Shown: positions 22,856-35,997 of the stretch, in pieces
How positions within the stretch are numbered: position 1 is the first letter of the stretch
How the letters are laid out: every line of letters begins with the position of its first letter
From: Anoplolepis gracilipes
Lineage: Eukaryota; Arthropoda; Insecta; Hymenoptera; Formicidae
Direction: 5' to 3'
Assembly (NCBI RefSeq): GCF_047496725.1
Contig: NC_132984.1
Coordinates: 6,507,501 to 6,571,500, forward strand
DNA: 64,000 nt
Program-made: the position numbers and the translations under genes
Notes under the pieces: model-generated
Databases searched by the model: none
What the model saw: only the letters and a program-made list of their open reading frames with translations
What the model was told of the DNA's origin: nothing

Positions 22856-23892
22856 CTGCACATAATTTAATGTCACTATTTTTTTATCAATACTACTGGG
22901 CTTGTGTAATCTGACAAGGATAGTTGAGTAATTCTGTCGCGTAACCATTGATTAACATATTTACTTCTCTCTGTTCGAGTCGAGATAATTTTCCAGCTCT
23001 TTGGTATTTAAATATTAGTTCATTAGCTTATTATATTCATTTTTACGTTCTTGTGTTTTAACGGGATTTTATTTATCTATTAAGGGGATGCTTGACCCAT
23101 CTTTTTTGTCGATGAAACAAATGAAAATTTTGCGTGTATAAATATTTTTTTGGTTACACAGATTGATAAATCCTTTTCCACAATTTTAATATTATTTAAA
23201 CTTAATTCAAGGACTTAATATTTCTGGAAATTGTATTAAAGCGATGAAGTAATAAAAAATAAACGTGAATAAAGAAGCAGATAACAATATTCAATAAAAT
23301 ATACCTCTTAATGATATAAAATTATTACACATATTCGTATGTACGCATCAATTATTTATTTAAATATATATAAATAATGTATTATATGAATTAAATATTG
23401 CAAACTAAATATTAATTATATAAACTAATATTCCAACGTTTTAAAAATAAACTGAGTATGTATCTCATAAACTGAAAATATCTCAAAGAAAGAAAACTAT
23501 AGAAGACTATATTTCTAATATTTTGCAAAATGTCGATGGTAATGTTACCGAAAACACATTTTTAAAGACACAGAAGCAGAGAAAAAACATTTGAAACATT
23601 CTGTAAAATGTTAGTTGTAAATACAATGTTTCAAGAGATCTTGTAAATTCAAATATAATAATATTATAAAAGATCGAAATATATTTATCTTTTATAAAAT
23701 GCTAATTGATGATATATTCTTCTTGCAATCTTACAATCAAAGAATAAATATTTTAATAAAACTATAAAATTAAAAAAAATAAGATACTCAAAATATAGAA
23801 AATATGTTGACAAGTACAGAAGAGACAATGATGCAAATCATGCAGTTTTTATATTTATTTTTATATTCTATACATACATACATATAAATCAT
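22856..23892. other. AT-rich non-coding stretch
   Basis: No gene, RNA gene or transposon end recognised. Many stops in all frames. Confidence 0.6.
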
Positions 23893-24578
23893 GTTTTATA
23901 AAAACATCGATACGGACTCTGTCACTTAAGGATGACAGTCCCAGCATCCACCTGCGTGTTTTATAAAAACATCGCCGATGATAATCCCAACATCTCTCTG
24001 CTTGTTTTATAAAAACGTCGTCAGTGTGGACTCTGTCACTTAAAGATAACAGTCCCAGCACCCACCGGCTTATATCATAAAAACATGCGAACTCTGCCAT
24101 TCAAGGGTAACAATCGCAGCATCCATCTGCTTGTTTTATAAAAACGTCGCCGGTGCGGACTCTGTCACTCAAAGGTGACAGTCCCAGCACCCACCGGCCT
24201 GTTTTATAAAAACATGCGGACTCTGCCACTTAAAGGTGACAACCTCAGCATTCATGTACTTGTTCTATAAAAACATCGCCGGTGCGGACTTTGCCGCTCA
24301 AGAGTGATAATTCCAACACCCATCTGCTTGTTTTATAAAAACGTCGTCGGTGCGGACTTTATCACTTAAAAATGACAGTCCCAGCACCCACCGGCTTATA
24401 TCATAAAAACATGCGAACTCTGCCACTCAAGGGTGACAATCGCAGCATCCATCTGCTTGTTTTATAAAAACGGCGCCGATGCGGACTCTGTCACTCAAAG
24501 GTGACAGTCCCAGCACCCACCGGCTTGTTTCATAAAAACTTCGCCGGTGTGGATTCTGCTATTCAAAATGACAATCCC
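23893..24578. repeat. Hairpin minisatellite, about 11 units of 61 and 68 bp
   Basis: Each unit starts TGTTTTATAAAAAC or TATATCATAAAAAC. Complete long units (68 bp, e.g. 24,132-24,199) fold on paper into a near-perfect hairpin: GCCGGTG pairs with CACCGGC outside, and GGAC + TGTCAC pairs with GTGACA + GTCC inside around a TCAAAG loop. Shorter 61-bp units (e.g. 24,070-24,130) keep the frame of the repeat but lose the outer stem. Long and short units partly alternate, so the higher period is near 130 bp. Unit lengths are not multiples of three and frames across it are not coding. Confidence 0.9.
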
Positions 24579-25729
24579 GTTCAGTGAACGGTTATTCATA
24601 ATTGACGTAACTTTTAAAATTTTGATAAATATAGGAGCATATACAATCACGTTCAATAATTGTTGTGATTGTGCTTCTGAATGCGTCCAATGTATGCATA
24701 TGTATACAAACATACGCGTAAAATGTAAGTTAGGCCTATTGTACTATGCCAATAGAATGCAGGCAATGGCCAATAGGAACAAGCAATAACACATGGAAAA
24801 AAGAGAGAGATCTTTCTTTCCATATTATATTTAATTAACATAATATTTATTAAGTATATATTAGATAATTCATTAATCTGCCTTGATAAGTTCTAGGTTC
24901 TTGATTGTGAAAACACCGCAATATATGTAATATTTGTTACAAATCCGTTTATATATAATTCTAAATGCTTTATATATAATATGCAGAGTTGCAAGAAGTT
25001 TATAATCGTTTTAATATACTTGTGCCGTCGATACATTTGCTATGCGGCTTTTGTAACTAAATAATCTAGAATTTGTAGATAGAATAATGATAAATTATAT
25101 AATATATTTAAGAATTTTACGTGAATTAAATAAGGAAATATTTTGCGTATCAAAAGACAGAGGATGTTGCACTGTTACGTATCAAACTTTTGATACAAAA
25201 TATATTTCAAGCCTATAATTATATGTAAAACTGACTTTATTTCATAGAATTGTTTTACCAGTTGTTTTAACAGTTATTTAACTGAAATTCTTATTATCTC
25301 CAGTTGACAGACATCAAAATCAAGTTACATTGTTCAAGAATCCAAGTAGAAATATATATGTATTAAAAAATATTTAACGTATACATACATGTATAGTAAT
25401 TTTATATTTCATTAAAAAAGGTATATTTATTATATGTCTTGTTACTTGTTTTCCTCACACTTATTTTTTACCACTTTAATCACTTCAATATACAAAAATT
25501 AATCACTTAATCTTTCATCAATTCTTAAACAAAATCTTCAACAAAGATTTTCCTATAAAAATTTTCTACAAATGGCGTTATTTTAAAGCAAACCTTGCAA
25601 AATTGCAAAATAAACTTCAACTTAGACGGCATCTACGGGCAGAACTAAATTTTTTCTATCAATTTTATTAATTGTATCTTAAAATTTAACATTTTCTCTT
25701 TAAAATGCGTTTTTAATCATTGCGCTACG
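24579..25729. other. AT-rich non-coding stretch
   Basis: I see no gene or transposon terminus here. The short frames near 24.5-24.8 kb have no recognisable domain. Confidence 0.55.
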
Positions 25730-27221
25730 ACTTTAAACGTGTACTAGGCACTATTTACCTTGAACCCCATAAGCATATGCTTTACATAAGTCGTGTTAAG
25801 GACCTTTTGCCATCTTCTATGCGAACGACGAGTAACTGGGTATCTCAGTCTTGGATGACGTAAACAATTTGACTGCAAAGTCATTTTGTGATGGACTCCC
25901 CCTTAAATATCAGCTGCAAATGGCACACTTGCCCCGCAATTCCCCTTTTGATGCGTTAGCTAAAACTTTAGCGAAGCGGCAAAAATTAGATTGACAACGG
26001 AATTCAAGACTGCCTAGAGCCAACAGACCTCTATAAAGAAAAACAAAACGACTACGCAAAACGCCAACCTATGCCATATTACCACGACCACAACGCGAGG
26101 AGATCTCCTGCGACCGCTCCTCAGCCGGCACACCCGCGAAATTCCGCCAAAATATTCCCGAATCGCTATCTTGAAATCTTAAAAATACATACACACGCCT
26201 ACCGTCGCCCTTGTTACAGATGGACTTCTACAAGAAACCAACTTTATGATCGATACAGACGCTACGCCAAATCTCGTAAAATTACGCAGTTTACATCCTA
26301 AAACGCATATCCACAATACTACAAATTGTATCTGAGCGATATTACGAACGGCAGGATCGAAACTTTTGAGTCAGTGCAGGTCTTCTACATGAGACACCCC
26401 GTAGAAATGCACGTCGTGCAACATAATTTCCCGATTCCGCAAGAGGGACTTCTAGGATCTGACTTTTTGCGGGACGCCTCTAAGATCGACTTCAAGGACC
26501 AATGTATTCTTTGGCAGGACATCCGCGTACCTTTCGCGCAACGTAATTAACCCCGCTGGATTGCGTGCTACCTTTTACATCAAGGTTAGCAACTCGTAGA
26601 TCTCTATCAGATATATCCCTAAATTGAACATCTGTAGGAACGTATATCTCGGCGACACGGTGGTAATCAACCGCGGAGGAAGAGCTTATCATCAAGTCAT
26701 AAACACGGGTGATACCGATGCGAGTTAATATTTCCAACCGTCGAATTGAAAGAAATCGAGGTAATACAGAACCTACTTCGTCTCGATCACTTAAACGCGG
26801 AAGAGAGAAAACACGTCATATCACTGGTCGACCCTCATAACGACCTATTCCATTTATCTGGGGATAAATTAAGAGACAGGGACGCGATTGCACACAGAAT
26901 AACCACCGTCGACGACTGACTTATACATACGAAACAACTTCCGCCGGTTCATAAAGAAGAAATAAACAGACAAGTCAAGAATTTTTAAATAACAACGTAA
27001 TATGGCCATCTCTTTATAATTCTCCCTTTTGAATAATGCCGATTTCAAAGGAAATAAACGTTGGAGGATGGTGATAGACTATTGCGCGCTAAATGAAAAA
27101 GCAATAAGCAACGCGTACTCTCTGCCCAAAATAACTGAAATATTGGACCAGTGGGAAGTGCAAAATATTTTAGCGTTTTCGACCTCGCGTCCGTTTTCCA
27201 CCAAATACCGATACATAGGTC
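25730..27221 (+). pseudogene. Second decayed Gypsy gag-pol
   Basis: A broken gag-pol of another Ty3/Gypsy element. A Gag-like piece (AKSFCDGLPLKYQLQMAHLP) is at about 25,870-25,930. The protease shows NFMIDTDATPN, where the usual D-T-G has become D-T-D, and its distal motif LLGSDFLRD is at about 26,449-26,475. The RT entry region (PPVHKEEINRQVKNFLNNN), then WRMVIDY and LPKITEILDQ, and FSVFDLAS in another frame follow. Several stops and frameshifts are present. A family B LTR cuts it at 27,222 in the middle of RT. It is not the same copy as the 6-12 kb pol. Confidence 0.7.
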
Positions 27222-28278
27222 TGTTACGTCGTCCCGATTGCACGATTCCTTCTTTCCCCGAAGTTTTAAGATTAACCGCCTCCACAACAATCATCAGGGC
27301 ATCCTGACTCAACTTTTGTGGAACCACGATAATAACCGAGCGCGCGATAACAACTTATTATCACAGAAAAAAAAAACAGGAAAAGGATAGTATAACTCTA
27401 ATCTATTGGAATGTTACATCCTGTCGGTTCCACTTTTTTCCTCCCACGAAAATAAAACAATAATCGTCCGATCAGTCATAAAAAGGTCGCACGATAAATA
27501 GAACTGTTCTCACCAATTAATATTTTAAACATTGAACACGATGTCCAAAGAAATGCCCGGAAAGGATTGATAGCGACATCCTCTAAATAAATGAAACTGA
27601 ATAACACAGCTGCATAATCTTAAAAGACAAACAAACGATGCAAAATAGGAATCTTCAAATTTTCTAAGAGGCCGTACCGGGCTCACCAATCAGCAATAAT
27701 AAAAAAAAGTGGAGAAAGATCTCGCCGAACGACAGTTTTTATATACACGTCGAAATCTCAAGAATACTCCCACCCAAAAAAATTTTAACACGCCCTCAAG
27801 ATTCAATATAAAAAGGGAGTACTCGCGGATTCATACACTCATTCTTTCATTCAGTAATTCGGCATCCACCTTCGTTCCTCAAGTATCCATTAGTGTTTTT
27901 ATTCAGCATTTATTTGTACTTTGACTTATTTCGGTCATTCGCTGATTCAAGCAATTTACTTCGCATTCCATGTACTCAGAATAAAAACTAAATAATTAGA
28001 GTCAGTACGAAACGTCGGCTGACCACCCGCCGAACGAGGTACAGGAGCCGCAGCCGAACCATGACTAAACCCACAACCGAACCACGACTAAACCCGCAGC
28101 CTAAGTAGTAAATCTACTTTCTTCTAAAATCCTCTCTTTTGTCGTTGTCACTTTTCCCTTTTCATTTATTTTTTATAAATTATTGTACTAAACTTCCAAC
28201 CAAAATAAAATCTTTAAAATCATACTTGTCCCTGCTTTTTTTCTGGTTGACGTCCTCCGCATTTATGTAACACCCGCA

Positions 28279-28311
<33 letters not shown>

Positions 28312-28805
28312 AAAACATTAACTAATTTGAGGCCGTTAGTCAATTGAAAAAGCGAATTAGTATTAAACTTAAAAATAAACTTATGTATTTATATATCTAT
28401 ATATGTTAACAAGTTTATTTAACTCCCTTTCTTCTCTCTCATAACCAATAACAATAAAAGATCACACGTGGTCCCGTCCCGGGTAATAGAATTAATTCTT
28501 TTACCAAAAAAGGACCAACGAACGAACGTTCGAAATACTGTAATAGCGACATTCCGTCGTTTTTCCTGTTTCCCGAACATTAAAGTTCATTCGACCGAGT
28601 CACTCGTCCGTAAGACGTTTGACTACGGCTTGAGTATTGTTACGCCCTTCCTATTGACCCATTCTTCCCTGGGCCTGGACGTAACAGGAAAAATAACGTA
28701 TTTAATACCAAGTCCTCCCACAGAACCATGAATCACCTAATAAATAATAAAAATGATAACAAGTTTCCATATGACTTCCAAATGTACCGGAAGCACCGAA
28801 AAACA
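27222..28805 (+). mobile_element. Family B LTR, interrupted by a family A LTR
   Basis: It starts TGTTACGTCGTCCCGATTGC in the RT gene of the second Gypsy element, stops at 27,411 and resumes at 28,687 with the matching family B sequence (TTTAATACCAAGTCCTCCC, then CATATGACTTCCAAATG). Its 3' end is not found. Near 28,806 it passes into a family A-like fragment, so it was rearranged. Confidence 0.7.
27412..28686 (+). mobile_element. Family A solo LTR nested in family B LTR
   Basis: It begins TGTTACATCCTGTCGG and ends GGACGTAACA, with the exact 4-bp duplication ggaa at 27,408-27,411 and 28,687-28,690. The TATA box AATATAAAAAGGG is near 27,808 and a CA array is at 28,277-28,308. The order of insertion is second Gypsy element, then family B LTR, then this LTR. 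Confidence 0.9.
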
Positions 28806-29149
28806 GTTCGACAAACGGAACCGCTTTCGTCAAATAATTTTCTAATCATTTTGAACACAATGTCTAAACAAATACAAAAAAGAGGTCGATAACGAAACAT
28901 TAGCAATCTTCTCTGTAAATGAAACTGAATAACAAACACAGCTGCATAATTTTAAGAGACAAACAAATGCGAGAAAAAAGAATTTCCTAATCTTCCATGA
29001 ACCTATATCGGACTCACTAATCGGCAGCAATCAAAAATAAGGCGGAAAAAAAGAGATAGTTTTGCATTACAATCCTATTAAAGTTATTAAAATAAGAAAA
29101 AATATAAAAAATATATAATAAAAAAATATAAAAAAACAAAAGGAAATCT
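28806..29149 (+). mobile_element. Rearranged family A LTR fragment
   Basis: CGTCAAATAATTTTCTAATC and CACAGCTGCATAATTTTAAG match the U3 part of family A LTRs (compare 19,150-19,300 and 47,150-47,190), but both LTR ends are missing. Confidence 0.5.
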
Positions 29150-29235
29150 AAAAGAAGGACGAAAGAAAGAAGGAAGGGTTTTCGCCAAAGGAGCAGATCG
29201 TCTTTACTTTCCTCCTTCTTAATAACGAACAGCAT

Positions 29236-29296
<61 letters not shown>

Positions 29297-29670
29297 AAGA
29301 AGCGAATTTAATACCTTCATAGCTAATAAAAATTGTGAAAAGAAGAAACTTACTTCTCTCTTGTAAATGTTGGGTTTCTCCTCAACATTTGTGTAAGGTC
29401 GAGGGTGTTACGTCCTGCCGGGTCCACGTTTCTTGCTTCCACAAAGAATAAATAATAATCGTCCGATTGAAAAAAGATACTGCCGAACGACAATTTTAAT
29501 ACTGTTAAAGTCTCGGATACTTTTGCCCAAAGAAAACCTTAACACGCCTTCAAGAATTAATATAAAAAGTGTAGATTTGCGAGAATGCGACATTATTATT
29601 CACTATTTCTTCTTAAGTTTCAAGCTCGTACAATCATTTTCCGCGCCTTTGGAAGATATGAAGAGATGAG
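29150..29670 (+). mobile_element. 3' end of an LTR element with partial family A LTR
   Basis: 29,150-29,405 resembles 22,365-22,512 and ends in the purine-rich AAGGTCGAGGG before the LTR start TGTTACGTCCTGCCGG at 29,406. The LTR keeps its U3 and TATA box (AATATAAAAAGTG) but fades out at about 29,670. A 60-bp TA run lies inside at 29,238-29,292. Confidence 0.55.
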
Positions 29671-31534
29671 TTAACATACGATTTATTTTCACACAATTCT
29701 TCACTAGTTACTTGTATATTCTATGTGAGTTACTATAATATATACTATATATATTATATAATTGGCTTGTTCCTTTTGATTATTTTTCGTTTCTTTCGAT
29801 TATTGCTGTGCAAGTGTAAAAGTACTTCCGCAGGGTGAATCAAAATATATTCTATGTTACTACACTCTACTATTCTACATAAATAAATATATAAAACATA
29901 AATTTATAAACAAATATAATAATAAATTTATGAAAAATATAACACAGTAAGTAAATTGACAAAAGGAACAAAAAGACTTCTTTGTCCATTAATTAACGAT
30001 GTTAAAGTTTATAAAAATGTTCTTTGTTTATAAAATATATATTCTATATATAAAATATTTTGTGAATTATATCCTTTTAAAAAATTTCTTTAAAAATATT
30101 CTAAATTTCAATCAGCTTGCTGAAGTAATTGTTTGATATTACCTGGCCAGTTTGATGCGCTTACGATATCATTTTGAATTTCTGAACCATTTGAGTTAAT
30201 AATCATTTAGCAAATATTATGAAATTCTTTTTAGAAAATATGTTACTGCTGCCTGGGGATTAAACAAATAATAATAAATAATATCTACTCAATTTTGATT
30301 TGGAAATAATGTTATTTTATAAAGCAATATAAAAAAATAGATAGCTAGATTTTGATTATATGTACAAAGATTTTGATTTGCGTTATATCATAAGCTTATG
30401 TTATGACTATATTCTCTTTTTTTGCTGATATTTAAGAAAATTTCGCTATGTATTTAATAAAACGTATTAGCTGGAGAATAAAAGATACTTGATAAATAAA
30501 AAGAAGTCAAAGAAATTTTTAAGAAGGAGATTTGTAGTTTTTTTAATACAAATTAATCCAATAATTAAAATATAATTTATATAATATATATATATATATA
30601 TATATAACTTTAATAGAAAATTTCAGGAATTAATGTTATTTATATTCTTTAATAGTATTTATTCTTTTTTTTAAAATGGTATTTTATTTATGTGGAAAAT
30701 TTGATTTTTAACAATTATAAGAAAATAACCTAAGTAGATAATATTTTTAATATTTTTGTAATGTCTTAGTATTGTAACTAATTAAACATAAATGTTTTTT
30801 ATTACATTGTTATTGTAAATAGTAAAATTATAAATTGAAGTAATATAAGCATGTTGCACATATTATTAACAATTTTTCGCCTATAACTTCATGATGCAAT
30901 AAATTACAATAACTAATGCTATTATATTTAAATAAATATTTTACTTGAATAAAAACCAGTTTACATTAAATCATTTCACAATTAAATCACACTAAATTGA
31001 AAAATATTATAAAAATATTATAAAATTATATTTTATTTGCAATTGAGCTTCGTTAACTATATAAGAAAATTCAATAATAAAATTTCAAAATAAATAAAAT
31101 AAACAAAAAAAAAATTATTTACATTTTTTCCAAATGTAGTGATTTTCTACTCAATTAACTATTAAATTTAATTTATCATTGAGATTTTCCATTACAATCA
31201 TTGTCAGAAAAATTTAAATCAGTATTCAATAAGTTTAATGCGATGTAAAATTTAATTAAAAATCTGTAATTAAAAAATAATAAAATGCAATGTAACTCGA
31301 AATATTTAAGCTTTTGTTGATTTAGAAAAATGTGAATAATAGCATGTGCTTCTTGTTTTTCTCATTATCATGATCGTGTTAAATACAATTGCTTTAAAAG
31401 GATATGAGAAATATGATAATATATCAAACAAATTGCACTCACCAATATAAGAATAATGTGGTGCAAAACGAGATGTATGTCGCCGTGGTGTATCCTTCGT
31501 TATATGTCGTCACGTAGTGCATCTTTTATTCACA
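29671..31534. other. AT-rich non-coding stretch
   Basis: No coding sequence or transposon ends recognised. The short frame at 31,456 runs into a GT microsatellite and the Helitron terminus and is not a gene. Confidence 0.6.
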
Positions 31535-31567
31535 CTAGACACCACAAGCGCGCGCTACGCGCGCGCT
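31535..31567 (-). terminator. Helitron 3' terminal hairpin and CTAG
   Basis: The minus strand reads AGCGCGCGC, loop GTA, GCGCGCGCT (perfect 9-bp stem at 31,547-31,567), then TGTGGTGT and CTAG. A second GC hairpin of the same kind lies at about 32,782-32,801, nearer the helicase, but without a CTAG at the right distance. Confidence 0.6.
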
Positions 31568-32453
31568 ATTCATTGTGCATTTACGCTATAAATTTGAATA
31601 TTTTTGAAAAAGAGAGTGTGTGCGTGTGTGCGTGCGTGCGTGCGTGTGTGTGAGAGGGAGGGGGGAGAGAGAGAGAGAGAGTGTGCGTGTGTGTAATTAT
31701 TATATAATTATTTTATTATTAAATATTAGTATTTATTTAACGTTTTTATAAAATTCCTAAGAAAAACTAAGTAACTCCTTGATCTGTGTAAGAATCTTTG
31801 TAAAAAAGTATCTTTTATCCAAAGATAAATTGTTTTATATATTATTATATATATTATTATATATATTATTTATATGAATTAGTTTATGCATATTTATTAT
31901 ATGTATATATAATATTATATATTATTTAAAATGTATATAATAATATATGAGTGTCTGAGACACCTCTTTTATTTCAGAAACAAAGCATTTTAAAGAAAAA
32001 GAGTTTTTATAAAACAAATTGATTTGTCTCATTATTCTATGCATAAAAGTATTAACGTAAGATTATCGAAATTTATATGTATAAATTTAACAATATGATT
32101 GTATGTAATATTAAAAAGAATAAGATTAAATATTATTAATAAGATTAAATTTCATTAATTTTATTTTAAATAATATTTAAATTATTACTTTATTAACTAA
32201 TTATTTAATTAATATTGTATCTTATTTTTTATCTTCTCTGGCTTCTTTTCTATTTATTCCTTATTTTCTTTTATTCCTTTTTTTCTTATTGCAATTTTCG
32301 CCTTCTTTAATTTTAAATAAAATATTCTTTTTTTTTCTTTTCTCTCTTACCTTTGTCTATTATTTTTCTTCTTTTTTGTACTGTAAATACAACATTTTTT
32401 ATATATTATTAATAGTAATGTTATTACCTAATAATATCTTCCTTTTTTCATGC

Positions 32454-32499
<46 letters not shown>

Positions 32500-33442
32500 T
32501 CTTTCTCTCTGTCTTCTTGTCTTTTCCTTTTCTCTTATTTCTCGTCTTAATTTCTTAATTTCTCTTTCTCTATTAAAATACACAAAGCAATTGTCAAAAT
32601 TTGCAGTTTTGACAGCTGCAAAAGCGAATGAAGCATGTCACAGCAGACGAAATGTTTGACAACCAAGAACCAATCGGCATCGCGGAAAAGAGGCAACAAT
32701 ACACTTCGAGATATTCGAGAAGACTTCGAGAATTGAGAAAATACCGTAACATGCCTTTTTTACTAAAGGGACAAGCTCGCAGCGCGCGCTAACGCGCGCG
32801 CATTTCATGGACATTCTTAAGAATTTAACTGATTTACTCTGTCAAAAAATATTAATAAATTTCAATTAATTTTAAAGTATTATAATATATTATTTACAAC
32901 ATATTATTATTTTAAAATTCAATTAACAAATTAATATTTATTTCAATTTTGACACTTATTAACTGATTAAAACGTTAATTTATTAAATTAAGTTTTAAAA
33001 TATTAACATGTTATAAAATTAAAATAATGTTTTAATTAATAATATTCTAACTTTGATTAATACTTTTTGACAAAAATTCATTGTTTAAATTATTAATTGT
33101 CTAATTTAATTTTAAAATACTAATATTTATAAAAATTAACATATTTAAAAAATTTAAAATATTTATAAAAATTAACTTTGGCAGCAAATTATGTGTATTA
33201 AAATGAAAATTATAATTTATGTTATAAGATATTTTCTTTTAATTTTAAAAGTATAAGTAAATATTAATAATTTTAAATAATTAAAATAATATAAACAAAC
33301 AATAATAACCATTGATAATCTTTAATCTTTAATTAAATCAAGCATTTGAGACAAAAATTCTGTCAATTTGCTTCTACCTTGTCATTTTTTACATTATTAT
33401 AACATAATTATACATCAATCATTTGTTTATAACATTTTATTA

Positions 33443-35656
33443 TTAATCAAATATTTCCTTATAAACATAATTTTTTATTTTTTTAGACAGATTATCATCC
33501 TTTAAATAAACTTTCAATGATTCCCAAGAGTGAACTCGTGAAAATGCAACATAAGGTGACCATGACTAAAAAACATCTTTTCGAAGATCTATTACAATTT
33601 TATTAAAAGTTTGTCCTTGTGATTTATTTATAGTCATAGCAAATGCCAATTTCACTGGAAATTGTTTTCTTTTAAAAGTAAATGGGTACACATTTTCGCA
33701 ATACAAAGTAATACGATTAATGAAGACAATTTCCCCAGTCTTATTACCTGTTAAAATGTCACAACGCAATAAATTATTATCTAAATCTAAAACTAATAAT
33801 CTAGTACCATTGCATAAACCTTCATTGATGCTAAGATTTCTAATAAGCATAACAATAATGTATTTTCTTAAGCGTAATTCATGAGGTGGAAGACACGTTG
33901 GATTTAAAGAGTTAAGATATTCTATCGGAATTATTTCATAAATATCTTTATTATCTCCAGTCGTTTCAGGAGTATCTATACTTGTATAAACTCTTTCCAT
34001 CGTTTTATCTAATAAACTTACTACTTTTTCATTTATTTCATCAACATCGACATTTCTTGCAGATAATATAACGTAATTAGTCATACTTTTATATTGTTTA
34101 CGTTTTATAATGTCTCCGTACATGTCTTTAACTATATCCAAATCTGCGTTTGCTATACATTTTTCTGGAATATGAACATTATCTGAGTAATCATTTAAAG
34201 AACCATTACCTAAGTTTATTAAAAACTGTGCAAATTCTTTTTTTTATAGTAAAGTTCTCATATTTTGTGTCAATGAAAATATTTTAAATTGTTTCCATAG
34301 AGTACTAAATTTTATCAATAAATTTATAATTTCACAACGCGTAGCTCTTTCTTTTATAGGTAATAATTGTCTAAAATCTCCACCAAGAAGAACAATTTTA
34401 CCACCAAAATATAAATTATTTTGCATTATATCGCGTAACGTTCGATCCATTATTTCTAATATATAGCGTAGTGCCATAGAAGCTTCATCTATAATAAAAA
34501 CATTTACAAGTTTTAAATTTTCAGCTTCTTTAGATTGTACTTTAATGTTTGATGTAGAATCGGTGAAAAGAGGTACAGGTAATCCAAAAACTTTATGTAT
34601 TGTTTTCCCATTTGGAAGTAATGTTGCAGCAATACCGGTAAATGCCATTGTATTAATTATTTTTCCTCTACTTTTAAGTAGATAATACAAGGTTGTATAA
34701 ATGAAAGTTTTACCAGATCCACCAGGACCATCAATGTAAAAACAGTTATCACTATTATTACTTGTTGTTGCTATTAAAATAGTATCAACAATTTCTTTTT
34801 GTTCTTTATTTAATTGTTCATATTGTCGCATACCTATCGATGTATCTTTTTCAATCATTTCTTCGTCGTTTGTTTCTTGTTACTCCATTTCTTGTTCCAT
34901 TTCAGGAAAATTAGCAACATTTGATCCTTCCATTTGAAGCAAATTAATAATATAAGTATAAGCTTTCTTTATTCCTGTTATAGGTCCAAATCGTCTTGTA
35001 TAATCTTCCGACATATCTTTTTTAAACTCCCATAATTTTTTCGGATGAACTGGTTGGCAATGAATCAAAATTCGTACAAACAAATTACGAAGTCGTTTTG
35101 GCATCATCCAAACTTTTGCTTCATTCATTGCACGATACCATTCTTCATCATCTTCTATGAGTCCTAATGCTAAACATGCGTCGGTAAAAGTTTGATGTAT
35201 CTTATTATTAACTGTTCTTAATTCTTAAAAATTTGTAGCCCCTTTAACATGTAGTAAAAGTATACGTAAATGAAACAACTCTAGCTGAGACGGACTGATG
35301 GAATACATACGACCGATACAATTAAAATATCTTTGACGTTTTTCCCAGTGATTAATAGTTCTACCATTAATTGTAACTTTTTTAAATACATAATGAGATG
35401 GAATATCACTATATAAATATTGTTTCGCTTCTTTATCTCGAGCATTTAACTCAAAATAATCTAACAACATTGTTACTTGTTCTACAGCAGATCTTAATGT
35501 ATCATTATTAATACTATCATCGATTATTACATTATGTTCGTTTGGTAAATGAACCGGTAAACGAAATATAGCGTGACTTTTTTCTTGTAAAGGTTTGCTC
35601 AAAATACACCAACATGCTTCTACAGGCCCGACATATCGAGCTTCAATAAATTTCAA
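33443..35656 (-). pseudogene. Helitron PIF1-like helicase, four stop codons
   Basis: The helicase part of a Helitron Rep-helicase protein, which unwinds DNA during rolling-circle transposition. In order: a pre-helicase region (ARYVGPVEACW at the start), Walker A GPGGSGKT and Walker B FIIDEAS with the GGDFRQLLP motif (about 34,370-34,750), then the C-terminal FAMTINKSQGQTF motif (about 33,600-33,640) and a final WESLKVYL region. All of it lies in one reading frame over 2.2 kb, broken only by TAA at 35,225, 34,880 and 34,244 and TAG at 33,566. No frameshift was seen. The N-terminal Rep domain is absent. It is a dead copy, but structurally well preserved. Confidence 0.85.
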
Positions 35657-35997
35657 TTTTACGTTTATTATTTATTTATTTTACATTTATTTCAACTTTT
35701 ATAGAACATGATAAAATTATTCTTTTATATTTTATAATCTGTATTCCATTAAAATTTAATCTTTTTATACTAATTCTAATATATTACTAATTAATAATGA
35801 TTTAAAAATGAAAGAGTAAAAAAATAAAATTTATATCATTCAATCTTAAAAGTAATATAAATGTATAAATTACCTTGAAATTACTTCAAGACTCATCCAA
35901 TATAAGGTTCCTATAAGAAATTTTCGCTTTGATAATTCTTGAGATTTTAGCACAGAAACCGAAATCTGACAGTTCTACTTGCCATGTGCCATATGTC

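Noticed and set aside
23893..24578. CRISPR-like array
   Set aside because: Units are contiguous with no unique spacers, and the DNA is eukaryotic; it is a minisatellite.
23861..24713. Minus-strand frames in the minisatellite (79 and 72 codons)
   Set aside because: Unit lengths of 61 and 68 bp shift the frame; the frames are accidental.
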